In this document: in pieces, positions 4,190-5,647 of the stretch | Layout: every line of letters begins with the position of its first letter | Numbering within the stretch: position 1 is the first letter of the stretch | Assembly (NCBI GenBank): GCA_900555345.1 | Contig: USKS01000117.1 | Location: 1 to 5,647 of the forward strand | Reading direction: 5' to 3' | DNA from: an uncultured Eubacteriales bacterium | GTDB taxonomy: Bacteria; Bacillota_A; Clostridia; Oscillospirales; CAG-272 | Length of the DNA stretch: 5,647 bases | Translations under genes and position numbers: made by a program | Notes under the pieces: generated by a model | The model's input: the letters and a program-made list of their open reading frames with translations, nothing else | Databases searched by the model: none | Told to the model about the DNA's origin: nothing

Positions 4190-5647
4190 TCAGTCTTCAA
4201 ACGCACCGAAGGCGCAAAGCTGCTTGCAAAGTCCGCAGCCGACGCACATATGGGGGTCAACGGAGGCTTTTTTCTTGCCGTTTTCATCCGTAACGACGGA
4301 AATGCACGGGCAGCCTATCTTCATGCAGGAGGTGCAGCCACGGCACTTTTCGACATTCACGTGCAGCGCGGGCTTTCTCTCAACGCCTTTGAGCAGCGCG
4401 CAGGGACGGCGGCATATGATAACGGAGGGGCAGTCCGCTCCGAGCTCTTCCTTTATGACCTTTTCAAGATCCTTAAGATCTGCGGGGTCGGTCACTCTTA
4501 TATGCTCTCTCGCAACACCCAGACCCGCGCATATGTCCTCAAGGCATATGTAAGGCGCGGGTGTGTTTTTCAGCGTCAGACCCGTAAGGGGATTCTGCTG
4601 ATGGCCCGTCATACCGGTGATCCTGTTGTCAAGGATGATAACGGTGGAACGGCCGCCGTTGTATACGATATTCACAAGGCCCGTCATGCCGGAATGCATG
4701 AATGTAGAGTCGCCGATGACAGCTACGGAACGGTCCTCGTCGCCGCGGACCTTGTTAAATCCGTGCAGGGCTGATATGGAAGCGCCCATGCAGTATGTAG
4801 AGTCCATTGCCGCAAGCGGAGGCACCGCGCCCAGCGTGTAGCAGCCTATATCGCCGGAAACGGTGAGTCCCATCTTTCTGAGCGTATAGAACACGCCGCG
4901 GTGGGGACATCCGGGGCAGAGCACGGGGGGACGCGCGGGTATATCGTCGCCGAGGGATATGGAGGGCATCTCCTCGCCCGTAAGCTTTTCGCGCAGAAGC
5001 GCCTGAGAGTATTCTCCGCAAAGGGGAAGCACGTCCTTGCCGGTGACGTCAAGTCCGATGCTGCGGCAGAACGTCTCGATAAAGCCGTCAAGCTCTTCTA
5101 TAACGATGATCCTGTCAACGCTCTGCGCAAACTCGGAAATAAGCTTTTTCGAGAGAGGGTATACCATGCCGAGCTTAAGGTAGGAGGCACTGCTGCCGAA
5201 TAGCTCTTTTGCATAGTTGTAGCAGTTGCCCGCCGTGATAATGCCGAGACTGCCGCCTTTTTCGATCTTGTTGAAGGGACAGATGCAGGCAAAGTCCTCC
5301 AGATCTTCGAGCCGCTTTTCGACAACGACGTGGCGGCGCTTTGCGTTGCCGGGCATCATAACGTGCTTTGCGGGATCTTTTTCGTATGCCGCGAGCTCCT
5401 TCTCGCATCTGCCCTCAAGCTCAACGGGGGCGGACGAGTGGGAAACTCTCGTGGTAAGTCTCAGTATAAAGGGGGTGTCGAATTTTTCGGAGTATTCATA
5501 CGCCAGACGTACAAACTCCTTGCACTCAACGGAGTCCGCAGGCTCCACCATGGGCAGCTTCGCGGCCTCTGCGTAATGACGGCTGTCCTGCTCGTTCTGT
5601 GAGGAGTGCATTCCCGGGTCGTCGGCAACACCGATGACGAATCCGCC
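4190..5647 (-). CDS. iorA: Indolepyruvate:ferredoxin oxidoreductase, alpha subunit, N-terminus cut by window edge
   Basis: IorA is the large catalytic subunit, using thiamine pyrophosphate and Fe-S clusters to turn indolepyruvate and other arylpyruvates plus CoA into aryl-acetyl-CoA, CO2 and reduced ferredoxin. The 485 visible residues run open to the right edge; full-length family members are near 600, so roughly 100 residues are missing. Visible residues 1-22 hold the conserved DDPGMHSSQNEQDS motif of the pyrimidine-binding domain, so the Met at 5611 is internal, not a start. RPPVLCPGCPHR (239-250) opens the thiamine diphosphate domain, whose binding motif runs from GDS (312-314) to DN (340-341). 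The C-terminus is a two-cluster ferredoxin module with CX2CX2CX4C (435, 438, 441, 446) and CX2CX2CX3C (468, 471, 474, 478). Its partner iorB follows at once. Identification is secure; substrate preference among aromatic 2-oxoacids is not visible. Confidence 0.96.
   Translation of the reverse strand, partial: GGFVIGVADDPGMHSSQNEQDSRHYAEAAKLPMVEPADSVECKEFVRLAYEYSEKFDTPFILRLTTRVSHSSAPVELEGRCEKELAAYEKDPAKHVMMPGNAKRRHVVVEKRLEDLEDFACICPFNKIEKGGSLGIITAGNCYNYAKELFGSSASYLKLGMVYPLSKKLISEFAQSVDRIIVIEELDGFIETFCRSIGLDVTGKDVLPLCGEYSQALLREKLTGEEMPSISLGDDIPARPPVLCPGCPHRGVFYTLRKMGLTVSGDIGCYTLGAVPPLAAMDSTYCMGASISALHGFNKVRGDEDRSVAVIGDSTFMHSGMTGLVNIVYNGGRSTVIILDNRITGMTGHQQNPLTGLTLKNTPAPYICLEDICAGLGVAREHIRVTDPADLKDLEKVIKEELGADCPSVIICRRPCALLKGVERKPALHVNVEKCRGCTSCMKIGCPCISVVTDENGKKKASVDPHMCVGCGLCKQLCAFGAFED
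4214..4345 (-). other. Two [4Fe-4S] cluster ferredoxin module at the IorA C-terminus
   Basis: All eight ligand Cys are present: 435, 438, 441, 446 and 468, 471, 474, 478 in visible numbering. The first motif ends in CPC (extra Cys 448). The second ends in Cys-Ala instead of the common Cys-Pro. In this family the module carries electrons from the thiamine site to ferredoxin. Confidence 0.9.

Noticed and set aside
4163..4774. Open frame of 203 codons on the plus strand
   Set aside because: It is antisense to iorA, where the ferredoxin and thiamine diphosphate motifs fix the true frame.
5600..5647. Met at 5611 as the start of iorA
   Set aside because: The frame continues upstream to the edge and this Met sits inside the conserved DDPGMHSSQNEQDS motif, so the gene is simply cut by the window.

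Overview
The window is a compact block of five genes, all read on the minus strand, so transcription runs from the right edge to the left edge. In reading order they are iorA (5' end cut by the right edge), iorB, a YtqB/MnmM-type methyltransferase, a membrane protein with a very long disordered basic N-terminal tail, and an LCP (LytR-CpsA-Psr) cell-wall ligase gene cut by the left edge. Gaps between genes are 34, 4, 50 and 25 bases. I see no terminator-like hairpin or convincing promoter in them, so the simplest reading is one polycistronic unit whose promoter lies beyond the right edge. No non-coding stretch is longer than 50 bases. I found no tRNA, rRNA, CRISPR array or mobile element.

The organism is most likely an anaerobic, monoderm member of the Firmicutes, probably class Clostridia with a fairly GC-rich genome. 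The reasons are a ferredoxin-dependent 2-oxoacid oxidoreductase (an oxygen-sensitive amino-acid fermentation enzyme), a YtqB-family tRNA methyltransferase, an LCP protein typical of Gram-positive walls, strong AAAGGAGGTG-like ribosome binding sites, and a membrane-anchored domain resembling the copper amine oxidase N-terminal ('stalk') domain common in Clostridia. This is inference from gene content; I cannot name a genus.

Region by region: 5647-3577 encodes both subunits of indolepyruvate:ferredoxin oxidoreductase, which converts arylpyruvates from aromatic amino acids to aryl-acetyl-CoA and reduces ferredoxin. 3572-3018 encodes the probable tRNA wobble-uridine methyltransferase, coupled to iorB by a 4-base gap. 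2967-1291 and 1265-1 encode two envelope proteins with the same layout: a long low-complexity basic cytoplasmic tail, one membrane segment, and a folded outer domain. The metabolic pair, the tRNA enzyme and the envelope pair have no obvious shared pathway.

The most unusual feature is the envelope pair. The LCP protein carries a tail of about 160 residues with a His cluster (9 His in 19 residues) and a Ser/Arg-rich block (28 of 48 residues). Its neighbour carries a tail of about 368 residues rich in Ala, Gly, Pro, Gln and Arg, with almost no Lys and no Cys. Two adjacent membrane proteins with such tails suggest a shared cytoplasmic partner or assembly, but this is a hypothesis.
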